Part shown: one piece after another, positions 31,444 through 42,072 of the stretch | Layout of the letters: the number at the start of each line of letters is the position of its first letter | Position numbering within the stretch: the stretch's first letter is position 1 | NCBI GenBank assembly: GCA_015680685.1 | Contig: MNCI01038330.1 | Coordinates: 74,454-122,450 of the forward strand | Length of the DNA: 47,997 bases | From: Gnetum montanum | Taxonomy: Eukaryota > Streptophyta > Gnetopsida > Gnetales > Gnetaceae | Reading direction: 5' to 3' | Notes under the pieces: model-generated | The model's input: only the letters and a program-made list of their open reading frames with translations | Told to the model about the DNA's origin: nothing | Database searches by the model: none | Program-made: the position numbers and the translations under genes

Positions 31444-34335
31444 ATGGCACCAAGATCCAAATGACCATAGGATCAATGACCCTCTCAACCAAGGGAGAAA
31501 TGGCCTAGAACTAGAAGAGGCCAACAAGAACAAGCCTTGGAGCCACTAGAGGCAACCCATGCAATGGTACCTCTTCAAGAGGAGCTCTAAGTGGAATCCA
31601 TTTGACAAATTTCTAAAAAAGAAGTTGCATCAAAACAATTGTAGTGATGGAAAGCACTATGACCCATACCAAGGATTGAAGTCACACTAACATAAGCCTA
31701 CCTCAACATCATCAAGCCCCGTGAGATCCAATTCTTAGTTATCTAGGAACTAAACATCAAGCCATTTTTAGAGCATGCTCTAGCAAAGGTAAAAACACAA
31801 TTGCAAAGCTTTCCGATGTGGCTAGTCATCACTTCTAGTGGGGAGTAGTACATGGGAGAGACATATCTCTTTTGAAAGAATAGAAAGCCAGGCTCCATAG
31901 TGAAAATCAAGGATATTCAAGTGTTCTACTTAGCTAAAGCTATCATAGAGGCCCTAGGCTTCCTTGATATTGGAACATAACTGGTAGAGTTATCAACACA
32001 AGGTAATCCTAAGGCTAAAAAGAACTGGACTCAGTGTTGTCATGGGATCGACCGTAAGGAATGCGACATGCTCACATTGGTGAAACACATATACTTCAAA
32101 ATTATGGCCTATCATCTCAATCCAACAATAAGGCCCAACAAGGTGATAGCATTTTCTTCCTAAGCATGTTCCACTCTAACTAGGAGAGTTCCAGCAAATC
32201 TTCAACACCTAATCTATTTAGATATGAAAAATAGCTTTAAAGAAAATAAGTGTGAAAAGAAAACCCTACCTTTTTCATGTCTCATTTGGAAACTTTGGAA
32301 AAGGGCAAGGATCATCTACTATGTAAATGATATAATCAAGTATACTCCTTTGGCCTCATAGTCTAAAATAATTAAGGATAAGACACTTGTCATGACTAAA
32401 GAATAGGAGCAATAGCTTCCACCTCCACCACCTACTCAAGAAAGAATGCCAAAGGCTCATACAGCCATTGAGTGCTTGCACAAAATCTACAAATAGCTCT
32501 TGCATGAATAAGAGAAGTTTGTAGGAATGAGTGGTGTGGAACCATATATATATTAACCTATGATGAGTCACCTTAATAAGGTGGCTCAGACAATCAGCTA
32601 GATGGAAAGGAGTGAATCAATATTCTATACTCAATGGATGTAGTTGCCCACAAGGTCAAATGCTAATGCTTGAGAGGTGACAGTGTCATTATCTCAACAT
32701 CATTTATTCCTAGAAATCTCCAGGAATGTTGCCTTCTTTTTAGTGCATTTTGAGGAGGATGAGGGGGCAACTATATTAGTGATGTAGCACCAAGGGTAGA
32801 AGACTACTACTGAAGTAGTTGCTGATCAAATTACTAAATCACTTAATGCACTTACAGTGTTTATACCATATGTATCTGCACTTCAAGATGTGTAGATGTT
32901 CATAGGCATTGTTGGCAAAAAATTAAGTGTAGACTAGCATGAAGAGTTGTTGGATTGATGAGTAGGGATCAACCAAAAAATTCCTAATATCTTCAATTTT
33001 CAACATAATATCACTTCAACCCAGTCAGAGTTGTTGGAAGCAAAGGGAAACTGCATCATCTTGGAAGGGCAACTAGAAATGACCCAAGCACAAAACCAAC
33101 ACTTGGCCATAGAATTTGCTAAATTACATATCTATTTTGCTGATCCTGCACTCCTCAACTTGATAATAACTAGAGATAAAGCTTTTCAATAGCTTTATTA
33201 ATGACTAAAATAAGCTAAGGAGGAAATGGTGATGGCCATCTTGAACTAGTCTATAGAAGAAGTAAAAACCTACTTAGTGTAGAAGAACTTGGTTCATATG
33301 TGCCAAGAAAATGAATCACCAACCATAGAAAATCATTGCTTATGCAATGTTAATACATAGAAGCAACAAATGCAAGAATTCATTCATCAACAGGAGGAGC
33401 CATTTGCTAGGGTAAATAATGAAGTAAGGAAATTAGCCATGGAGAATTAAAATATATCTATGAAGGAGGTTTGACCCTTATGTCAGAAGTCTACCATTGA
33501 GATCGCTACTTGGAAGAATGAGGTTTTCAATTTTGAAAGAGTTAGAAATAACCAAAAAGACCAAGTTGGCTTGGAGAAGGAGGTAAATAGGAAACACATT
33601 TAAATGGATAAGACAAAAGTAAATTAAGCCCTTCAGCAAATCTAGTAAGGAAGAGAAGTATGGTAGCCCATCATTGATGGGATTGCTACTTATAACAAAG
33701 TAGAGATTCACCTAAAGAAGTCAAAAATTGAAGAAATGATAAAATATATGGAATTGACCAATCTTTGCTATGTAAACCTAGCAATGTTGGCTACTATAAG
33801 ACCATGGTCATAATTGAAAAAATAAGTGGCTAGCTCATACTTGTTGTACAAGGCTAAGTTCAATCATCATAGAGACACTAAGTAAAAGTTTGTGATAGCA
33901 AATGCTAAACTCAAAGTTCTTAGGGTATGATTCATGGATCAACAATCAACTTCCAAGAACTTGACCAAGAGAATGAATGATTACTAGGAGCTACAACACA
34001 TGGTTAAGGCATTCAATATCGAATACAAACAACTCACTACTTGGTTCATCAATTCAAAGGAGTTATTCCCAACAATTCCCTATCCTTGGAATGTGCCTAT
34101 TCTGATCCACATTGGCAAAGATACATGAATGGGACATGATCCTAAGAGTAAAAAGGAGAAAATAAAAGCATTGCTATATGCTATTCACATCTCACTAGAA
34201 GCTGTAGTAGTAGTAGGCCAACCAAAGCTGCCTTAGCCAGTGCATGTGGCTAAAGCCAGTGAAAGTCCCTCAGAAGCTCAAGAGCAACCATTTCCTAGGA
34301 CTATCTAACCTTCTCCACCAACTTCATTCCATTAG
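31444..34335 (+). pseudogene. A4 third ORF (ORF3), downstream of pol
   Basis: A single frame from ATG 31444 to a TAG at 34333-34335, 963 codons, with about forty premature stops but no net frameshift. The A5 copy (minus, 42072-39190) has start and stop at aligned positions. The N-terminal third contains segments such as VKIKDIQVFYLAKAI, KHIYFKIMAYHLNP, RRVPANLQHLIYLDM and LPFSCLIWKLWKRARI, whose pattern recalls the putative plant transposon protein domain found in some Athila-type elements; this is a resemblance by eye. A Pro-rich segment (about 32410) follows, then a long heptad-like, Glu/Gln/Leu-rich region (33000-33800) expected to form coiled coil, and a Pro/Ser tail. No signal peptide or membrane segment is seen, so it is env-positioned but not evidently an envelope protein. 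Function unknown. Confidence 0.7.
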
Positions 34336-34549
34336 AGGACATGCTATCCAATTTTTTTAGAGTCATGTCATGGTATTTAATTTTCTATCATAAACATCAC
34401 AATTTTTGTAATGTGTTGATTTGTATACTCGAGAACTCAGTTTTTTCAAGTTAGTTTGTTTTGTTTTGTTATGAGTCAGTCAATAATCCCATACCTTCCC
34501 AATTTTGTAACGAAACTTTACGACAAGTTTTCATTTAGTTGTGGGGATA
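34336..34549 (+). other. A4 3' untranslated region and polypurine tract
   Basis: About 210 bases ending in AGTTGTGGGGATA directly before TGATGAGTCA of LTR D. The purine tract would prime plus-strand synthesis. The equivalent in A5 is GAGTTATGTGGGTA (minus, 39038-39025). Confidence 0.65.
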
Positions 34550-35432
34550 TGATGAGTCATGGTTGCCTACATCAACAAGGCCCCATCGATGCATCATTTT
34601 CTACATCAATGAGGCCCTGTTGATGTAAGGTCCATTTTTTGCTATAAATATGAGCCCGTTAGCTACATTTATCAAATTAGAATCATAGTAGTAGCAAAAC
34701 TCTTGTAGTTTGTTCATTTGAAAGTTATAATATTTATCTTGAGTGCTTGTAGTAGGACTCATTTAGTGTATAGATCTTTATTTGAGCATTGTTATACCTA
34801 ACCATGATAGTGTGTGTGGCAATAATGATGAAGTTCTTGATAAATCTTGCAACATTCTAGATAGTTTAAATGTTTCATTTATGCATTTAATATTCTTGGA
34901 TATTTATTCAATGTTTTCAAGTAATTAATTTAATTAGGTAATTAAGTGAGATATGCTAGATAGATTAATTACATAAGTATGACTACTTTGAGTGTAACAC
35001 GCATCTACTTGGTAATCCCAATAGCATTATTGCTTGGTATGCCTAGTGGTGTAGTGCTTGGTACCCCAAAAATGGATATGTGGGTTTAGGATGTGTAAAA
35101 GTTGGACATGATGCTTATGTTAGGACTAGTTAGAGATCAATTAGTTAGTTAATTTAGATTAATCATTAAATTACTTTATCTCTCTCTCTCTCTTCAAAGC
35201 ACCAAAGAACATAAAATATAAAATGATAAAAATCATATGCCACAATTACACTTAACCATACCTTTGTACATCATAAGTGTAATTGGGAAGACAATGAATG
35301 ACCTTAGGGAAAGGTTTTTTAGCTAGAAAACTAATGTACCAAAAACTATAGAGTCCATGGAATTTGACTAGATCGCACATGAGTGTTTTGTAATTCATAT
35401 GGTTGGACATAGCGGTACCTTGCTGCTCATTA
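34550..35432 (+). mobile_element. LTR D, 3' LTR of A4
   Basis: Starts TGATGAGTCATGG; U3 has CATCAACAAGGCCCCATCGATGCATC-like units in short form; TATAAATA at 34643-34650. Ends in TGCTGCTCATTA, where the expected final CA has decayed. Strong collinearity with LTR C throughout. Confidence 0.85.
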
Positions 35433-36479
35433 GTTATAAATGTAGAAAATAGTAAAATTAGTGTTAGAGACATTAGTTACTTGCCTTTATCTAGTGTTCA
35501 TATAAATTCTCCCCTTATTTAGCTTAGATTGATTATTTTCTTGTTGGATCATGAGATTATAGAACCCATTTTCTACCACTACTTATCCTCCAGGTAACCT
35601 TTCTTGTTATGATACTTGCACAACTGAATGAATGAATATTGTTCAAAAGGTATTTCTTCTTGGTTGGAACTTTGTTCTTCCACCTCTTCTTCTTTATTTT
35701 GGGCCTTTTCTTCCTCTATCTTTGAAGTTTGATTATCTTTCTTGAGATGATGTATAATTCCTTTGGAAGTTGGACCATTCTCTTTCTCTTCTTCGAATAA
35801 CTTCTCCTCTTGAAGATTGAGACTTTTTAGCTCCATAAGCATTGTCCTACCTTTAGGAAGATGAGGTTTTCAATTCTTGTAGAGCCCTTAGGCTTGATAT
35901 GAATTCATATAGAGTGTAGGATAAGAGATCTTTTATTCATATTATATATTCTACAACATTTACAAACATATAGTCATCATACAATATGATCATCACTTTG
36001 GAAATCTTTTATTGCATGAAGTAATTACAATTTTCCTACTTGAGGTTTCTATGATACATGTGAGCCTTTGAAGGAAATGATGAAGAGGCTCAATGTTTAA
36101 TATCTTCATGTTCTCAAACTCTATATGACCTTAACTTATGCTCTTCTTAGAGAGCATCCCAAAATTTGAGGTATTTTTACTTATAATGTAGGTACTAATG
36201 GCCTTGTTACAACTAGGAAAAATAATCATTTTAGTAAGATCATCTAACTTCATATTCTTAGATAATTACCTTCTTTGTTTCCTTGTTAGGGCATTCATAC
36301 TAGAAGAAATTACATGATCATTCTCAATATAGGATTATACTTCATTACTTTGTAAAAGAGACTTAAAAAGATGAGACCAATAGGAGAAATATTGGGAGTC
36401 ATTAAAGATTACACTATACCTTGGAAGGTCTTTGAAGGTCATCTTTTTGTCTTCACTATTGATAAAATACCATATGTTG
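35433..36479. other. filler between LTR D and the LTR relic
   Basis: Mostly AT-rich non-coding DNA. The only protein-like signal is the minus-strand frame at 35579-35842. Confidence 0.4.
35579..35842 (-). pseudogene. acidic gag-like remnant with degenerate zinc-knuckle pattern
   Basis: An 87-codon minus-strand frame, Glu/Lys-rich, ending in QLCKYHNKKGYLEDK before a stop and then a Trp codon. The spacing C-x2-H-x4-Y-x4-stop-W matches a retrotransposon CX2CX4HX4C knuckle in which the second Cys, the His and the last Cys have each changed. It may be the end of a copia- or gypsy-type gag. No RT or integrase is seen next to it. The match rests on one degenerate motif and on the charged composition, so it is tentative. 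Confidence 0.3.
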
Positions 36480-36790
36480 GATAACTTCATTGATGCATAC
36501 CCATCAACGAAGCTTCATTAATGCATACCTATTAATGCATCCTAGATGAGTTGATACATATACATTGATGAGGATACATAGATGCATCCCTATCAATGCA
36601 TCGTAGATGTGTTGATGCATAAGCATCAATTTTATATTGTCAAAAATCATAAATATGTAAGCACCCACCATGTACATGGCACCATTCAATCAATAGTGTA
36701 GCTAGACTCTTGTAGTTTTCTCTTGTAATCTTAACAAATAGTCAATGAGTGCTTGTAGTGTGGATTAAAATTATATTATAAGGTTTACTA
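36480..36790 (+). mobile_element. diverged LTR relic of the Athila-like family
   Basis: Has the U3 signature of LTRs C and D, repeated TGATGCATA(C)CCATCAA/ATGCATCC units (36491-36630), then further on GACTCTTGTAGTTTTCTC (36707) and GAGTGCTTGTAGTGTGG (36747), which line up with CTCTTGTAGTTTGTTC and GAGTGCTTGTAGTAGGA in LTR D. The start, end and TATA box are not clear. Confidence 0.45.
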
Positions 36791-37512
36791 TATTTAAGTT
36801 CTTCTTAGGAGGCTAATAAATATAGGCTAAGTTTACCTTGTTTGGCTTGAAACTTATTATTCCTAAATACCTAACCCTTGCAACTTGCCATTACTCATCC
36901 TTACCAAGGACCTAGAAGTTGGTATGTTTAAGGAGGTTAGCCTAGCCATAACTTTTTTTCATCCTTTCTTAACCAATAATGATTAATATAATGAGATCCA
37001 TAGGGAAACTAATATTTCTCAAGTAATATCAACTTACTTTGCTCCTTAGTATCTTACTTAGGTATAGATGAGAGGATAAGCTTACATCATATTTGTGAAA
37101 TTATATGATACATATGTTATATTTTTTATTTAAGAGTCAGTATATTATTTATAATCAAATTCAAGTAATCTAGAAGTTAACATGTTTTCCATATGTCAAC
37201 ATGGTAGTGTTAATTCAACAAAATAAGCTATTTTTATCCTTTTAAATTCTAAAAATCCAACTTGGTTTATTAACCTATAAAAAATGGCCAACATGTAGCA
37301 CTCATCTAGATGATTCCACCAATACAATTTTTTGGTTATGTGTGCTTTAAAAATAAATAAATAAATAATTATTATAAGAATTATAAAGATTTAAAGTATT
37401 AACATAAAAATTTAAACCTAGAACCTCTCCTTGTCTAGGCCAAACTCTTACCCATCATTTTAAAAAATCATCATGTCAATGGCTGAGGTAGGATTAAATA
37501 AAATAATAATAA
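36791..37512. other. AT-rich filler before the gap
   Basis: AT-rich with short A/T runs (AAATAAATAAATAAATAATTATTATAA near 37352 in pieces). No gene or repeat recognised. Confidence 0.4.
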
Positions 37513-37553
37513 NNNNNNNNNNNNNNNNNNNNNNNNNNNNNNNNNNNNNNNNN
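37513..37553. other. assembly gap (41 N)
   Basis: Forty-one Ns. It lies in the spacer of the A4/A5 inverted repeat; its true size is unknown. Confidence 1.
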
Positions 37554-38181
37554 CAATTTAAGGACTGTGATGCCTCACAAGGAACCATGTGATCCCATAT
37601 AAGACCAAGCCACAATTGTTGTTGTGGCTATGGCCACCAAATCCTTATTCTTCCATCCATAGACCAAAATTGTTGTTCATCACTTTGTGCTAGCATGGTT
37701 ACTCTCGCTACCCACTCATCACTATATCTTTCTAGTAACTACCACTAACATCCACCTCTCTACTTTTCTCTACATTATCCTTGTATTTTTCATCACTACC
37801 ATGCACCTTTGTGCTCCTCCACCATTACCTACCTTTGCTTCTTGTGCCTATCATCACTACATTTGTCATTGCTTCCACTGAAATCCCTACCAGGAAACTT
37901 GCTAGAAATTTTAAAAATCCATGGTGGCCAAAAGGGTTACCAACACTGTCATACCTTGCATCAGCTAGTGACTATTAAAGAAATAAGATCTTACCTCCTT
38001 TAGTGATCATAAACACTATTGCTACTATGGGATCATTCAGTCTTCAATGACTATTAGCACCACAAGATCCTGAGTCCTCTAGATATTTTAAATGATGGAG
38101 TATTTTTCTTCAATTGATAGGAAATCTCAAATTTTTCATCAATTGATGGGAACTTAAAAAATGTCAAAATTAGGTGATGAG
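37554..38181. other. spacer sequence, nothing recognised
   Basis: C- and T-rich on the plus strand with overlapping short open frames in all plus-strand phases (37687-38003), which looks compositional rather than coding. TTGATAGGAAATCTCAAATTTTTCATC / TTGATGGGAAC near 38116-38150 hints at a short repeat. Confidence 0.35.
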
Positions 38182-39024
38182 TGATGAGTATCTGCTATGC
38201 CCAACCATACAAATCACTAAGTGTTCATGCATGATCCAATTGAATTCCATGGACTTCTAGTCTTCTAAGTACACTAGTCTCTAGGAGGTAAAACTAATGG
38301 TTGCAATCATTGTCTTCCTAGTTACACTTGTGAGTACAAGGGTATGGGAAAGTATAATTGAGTAATATTATTTTTATCATTTTTATTTTTTATATACTAA
38401 GTCACCTAAGAATGAAGATATTTAATTACTAATTTAATATACCTAGCTAACACTTAACTAATCCTATCATAACCATTCGATCCTACTTACTGTACACATC
38501 TTGGACACATATAACACTACTGAGTTACCAAATGTTAAGTGTTATTGGGATTATCAAGCATTACATGTATTCTTGAAGTGGTCATATTTACCTATTTTAA
38601 TTAATTTCTATTGAATCTAGCTTAATTAATAAATTAATTACTTAATTAGTTAAAACATTAATGGAAATTTCATAAAATATTAAATGCATAAAGAAAATAA
38701 TTAATCTATTTCAAAGTGCTACAACGTTTATTAGAAAGCTCATCTTTATTACCACACACACTGTAGTGCTTAGATATAATAGTGCTCAAATAAGGATCTA
38801 CACACTCTTTGGCTCCTACTATGGACACTTAAGAAAAATATTCTAACTCTTAAGAATAAAAACTTCAAATTCTTCACTAAATCTATGAAATATAATGCCA
38901 TAAATGTGACCGAAGGCACACATTTATAGGCAAAAATAGAAGGCATCATTGACAAGTACATGTCAATATGTCAAACACCACATCGATGGGATCCTGTTGA
39001 TGCTACAACTATGACTCTTCATCA
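38182..39024 (-). mobile_element. LTR E, 3' LTR of A5
   Basis: On the minus strand it starts TGATGAAGAGTCATAG (39024) and ends in ACTCATCA (38182). The TATA box CCTATAAATG is at 38940-38931. The U3 repeat CATCAACAGGATCCCATCGATG is present in short form, and the end has GGGCATAG like the other family members. Confidence 0.85.
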
Positions 39025-39189
39025 TACCCACATAACTCATCCTTGATTTCCTTAAAAAATATGTAAAGGTATGGGATTTTTGACACACAAACCTAAGTAC
39101 CAGGCTATACTATTTTACAATGATTGTAAAACTTTGGTATTTAAGACAACATAATTAAATACTAGGACAAAACTGATAAGTACAATTCT
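39025..39189 (-). other. A5 3' untranslated region and polypurine tract
   Basis: Between the ORF3 stop and LTR E; carries AAAAATCCCATACCTTTACA like the AAT(C)CCCATACCTTCC phrase of A3 and A4, and ends in GAGTTATGTGGGTA before TGATGA. Confidence 0.55.
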
Positions 39190-42072
39190 TTAGATGGTGT
39201 AAAGACATTGGAGAAGATCAAATGGTATTTGGTAGTGGAGGCTCTTGAAGCTCCAAAGAACCTTCTATTGCTTTAGGTGCATGTTATGGTTAAGGTGGTT
39301 ATGGTTGTCCTATGGCAATTGCAACTTTTTGTAGAAGACAAAATGCTTCGAACAGTACCTTCATCTTCTCCTCCTTTCCCCTAAGATCATTCATGATCCA
39401 CACAACATATCAAATATGTACTAGAGTAGAAACATCCAAGTGACAAGGCATTGCTAAGAAAAACTCTTTAAATTTGATGAACTAGGCAACAAAATGTTTA
39501 CATTCAACATCAAGCACCTTGACTATATTTTGCAGCTCCTAGTAGTTATTCATCCTCCTGGCTAAGTTCTTAGTAGTTGATCATTAATTGGTGAATTTTG
39601 CTATGAGAACCTCAAGTTTAAATTGGTAATCTCAAGCTTTTGCTTGGTCTCCTTATGGGTCTTGAACTCTACCTTGTATAACAAGTATGAGCTAGTCACT
39701 TATTTCTCTAACTCTAACCACAACTATCCAATAGTTCGCATTGCCAAGTTTGCATAGCAGAGAATGGCAAGTTCCATGTACTGCATCATCTCCTTGATTT
39801 ATAGCCCTTTCATGTGGATCTTTGCTTTATTATAGTCATTAAGTCCATAAAAGCTATACTTCCAAACATAACCTCCTTCCTTAAGCTACTAGAGGGTTTC
39901 ATTGACTTTTTCCTTCATCATCTAGATATGCTTTTTATTAATTTCTTCCTATAGACTAACCTAATATTTGTAGTGATTTTTGACTCTCTCAAATTTAAGA
40001 GCCTCATTCTTCTAGGTGGCTATCTCTATCACAGATTTTTGGTGAAGAGCTTGGACTTTCTCCATAGAGAGATTTCCATTTTTGGCTTTCAATCATCTCA
40101 ATTCATTATTCACTCTAGCTAGCTACTCTTATTGTTGATGGATAAAATCTTGTAGCTATTCTTTTTACACATCAAGATTGCATAGGTGATGGTTTTCTAT
40201 GGTCAAGTGCTTGTTCTCATTGTGAGTTTGATTGAAGTCCTTTTGCATGTTGTAGGTCACTGCATCTACTAAGGACTAATCAAAGATTGTTAAAACCTTT
40301 GCATGCTTAGCCTTTCTAATTTTTTACTAAAGCTATTGGAAAGCTTCATCTCGTATGGTTGCTTGACCAACTACTATGGGATAGAGGTGGGGGACTCTAA
40401 GTTTGCAAACCTCTACAATCAAGCATTGGTTTTTAGGTCTAGCCATTTCAAGTTTCCCCTCCAATATGATATACCTACCCTTTGCCTCAAGTAGCTATAA
40501 CTAGATAACAATGATATTATTTGGAAGATCAAAAACATCCAAAATCGATTACCTAGTTCCCACTAGTTGGTCCAGTAACTCCTTGTGCTAGGCTACACTA
40601 AATCTATTATTAATTATTCCTATAGATGTTTTCACATTTTTTTAATATAGAAATGTTTGGTACAGATGTTATAGCTACATTTAATGCCTTGACATATTTA
40701 TCAGCGATCACCTTCATTGCTATCTCTTGTCCATGGTGTTGCTTCATCAAGATAGTTGTCCCCTCGTATTCCTCTTGATGCACCAAAAAGTAGCACCATT
40801 CCTAGAGATTTCTAGGAATTGATACTATTAAGAAAGAGATACTATTTCCTATTAGAAATTAAGATTTGATCTTATAGGTAGCTTCATTCTTTGAGTTGAG
40901 AAATTTGGCCCACCTCCTTCCATCTAGCTTATGGTTACTTTATTAAGGTGAGTTATTGTTAGGTGATACACAAATGGATCACCATCACTTGTTCCTACTT
41001 ACCACTCCTAGTCTTGCAAGAGCTACTCTCAGATCTTGCACATGCACTTAACAGTAGCGCATGACTCTGACATTGTTTTATGAGTGGATGGTGGAGGTGG
41101 TGTTTGCTGCTCCTCTTCCTAGATGATTTTGATAGGAACTTTGTCCTTCATCATGTTCATCCAAGAAGTGGATGGAAAAAATTGGAAAATTTCATTTGTA
41201 TAGCATGTTATGCCTCCCCTCTTTCATAATTTCTAGCTAAGACATGAAAAGTCAAGTGCCTATTTTTCATGTTAATTTTCCTTAAATTACTTCTCTATAT
41301 TAAGATAAATAAGTTGTGGAAGGTTAACCAGGAATATAACACATAGAGTGGCATATGCATGAGTGGAGAAGTTTGTGCTCTTGCTTGGCCTCACCATTGG
41401 ATTGAGGTGAAAGGCTACAATCTTGAAATATGCATGTTCCATTGTGGTGAGTATGTAAAAATCCTTATGATTGACTTCATAACACTTCTGCATCCATTGC
41501 TTCTTGACACTAGGATCTACCTACATGGGAATTTTAGCAAGGTTTTTCCTGGTTTTTGGTAACCCAAGGGCCTCTGCAATGGCTTTCACCAACTAGGATA
41601 TTGAAATGTCATTGATCTTGACCATCGAACTAGCATACCGATTGTTCCAGAACAAGTATGTATCTCTTATGTTCCACTCCCTATTGAAAGTGATTGTGAG
41701 CCATATGGGAGAGTTCTAAAATTGAGTCTTAACTTCTAGAGGTGTGAAGTCCATGAAAGGTCTAAATTCTAATTCTTAGAGCACTGTTTTCTAGACATTC
41801 TTATTCATGATATGCTTGAGGCAAGCTTTAGCCAAGATAACTTTAAGGTTCAATCTAGGCTATGGTGCCTTATCTTCATGAGACTATTTTATCATAGCTA
41901 CTTCTTCAAGAATTTATCAAATTGACTCCACTTTAGGCTCCTCCTAAAGAGGTCCCATGACATGGGTCTTTGCTTTCTCATGGATCTATTCTTTGCCCCT
42001 TTATATTCATGACCATTTATGCCTTGGTTGGGATAGTTCTCCTTCTTGCATATGCTTTCCTTTTGATGTCAA
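39190..42072 (-). pseudogene. A5 third ORF (ORF3)
   Basis: Same frame from the start position at 42072 (TTG where A4 has ATG) to TAA at 39192-39190, 960 codons plus stop. Internal checks: the open segment at 41493-41287, with HAYFKIVAFHLNP and LPQLIYLNIEK, is in this frame and aligns with A4 KHIYFKIMAYHLNP and LQHLIYLDM. Many premature stops are present. Like A4 it has a Pro-rich middle and a long Gln/Glu/Leu-rich coiled-coil-type region (about 40400-39600). The start is preceded by a ten-T run and ACCATAG, a splice-acceptor-like context. Function unknown. Confidence 0.65.

Larger units (their letters stand above)
22222..35432 (+). mobile_element. element A4: Athila-like retrotransposon with both LTRs and a third ORF
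   Basis: LTR C and LTR D flank a primer site, gag-protease-RT-RNase H-integrase, a 2.1 kb non-coding block, a ~963-codon third ORF and a polypurine tract. At 13.2 kb it is the most complete copy here. Gag to RNase H stays in one frame except for a 41-base tandem duplication, so it decayed mostly by base changes. Flanking 5-mers (CTTAG left, GTTAT right) do not form a clear target-site duplication. Confidence 0.85.

Noticed and set aside
31444-34335. Dense TAA/TAG in a long frame, suggesting a genetic code in which these encode Gln
   Set aside because: TGA is also frequent, some TAG codons stand at Trp positions (A3 versus A4), and the LTR, primer and domain structures are those of plant retrotransposons. 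Deamination decay explains it better.
36480-36700. ATGCATCC repeats as a possible CRISPR-like or independent satellite array
   Set aside because: Units are irregular and match the U3 region of LTRs C and D; this is eukaryotic transposon DNA.
37687-38003. Three overlapping plus-strand ORFs of 64-65 codons
   Set aside because: All plus-strand phases are open at once because of the CT-rich composition; no motif and no start context.
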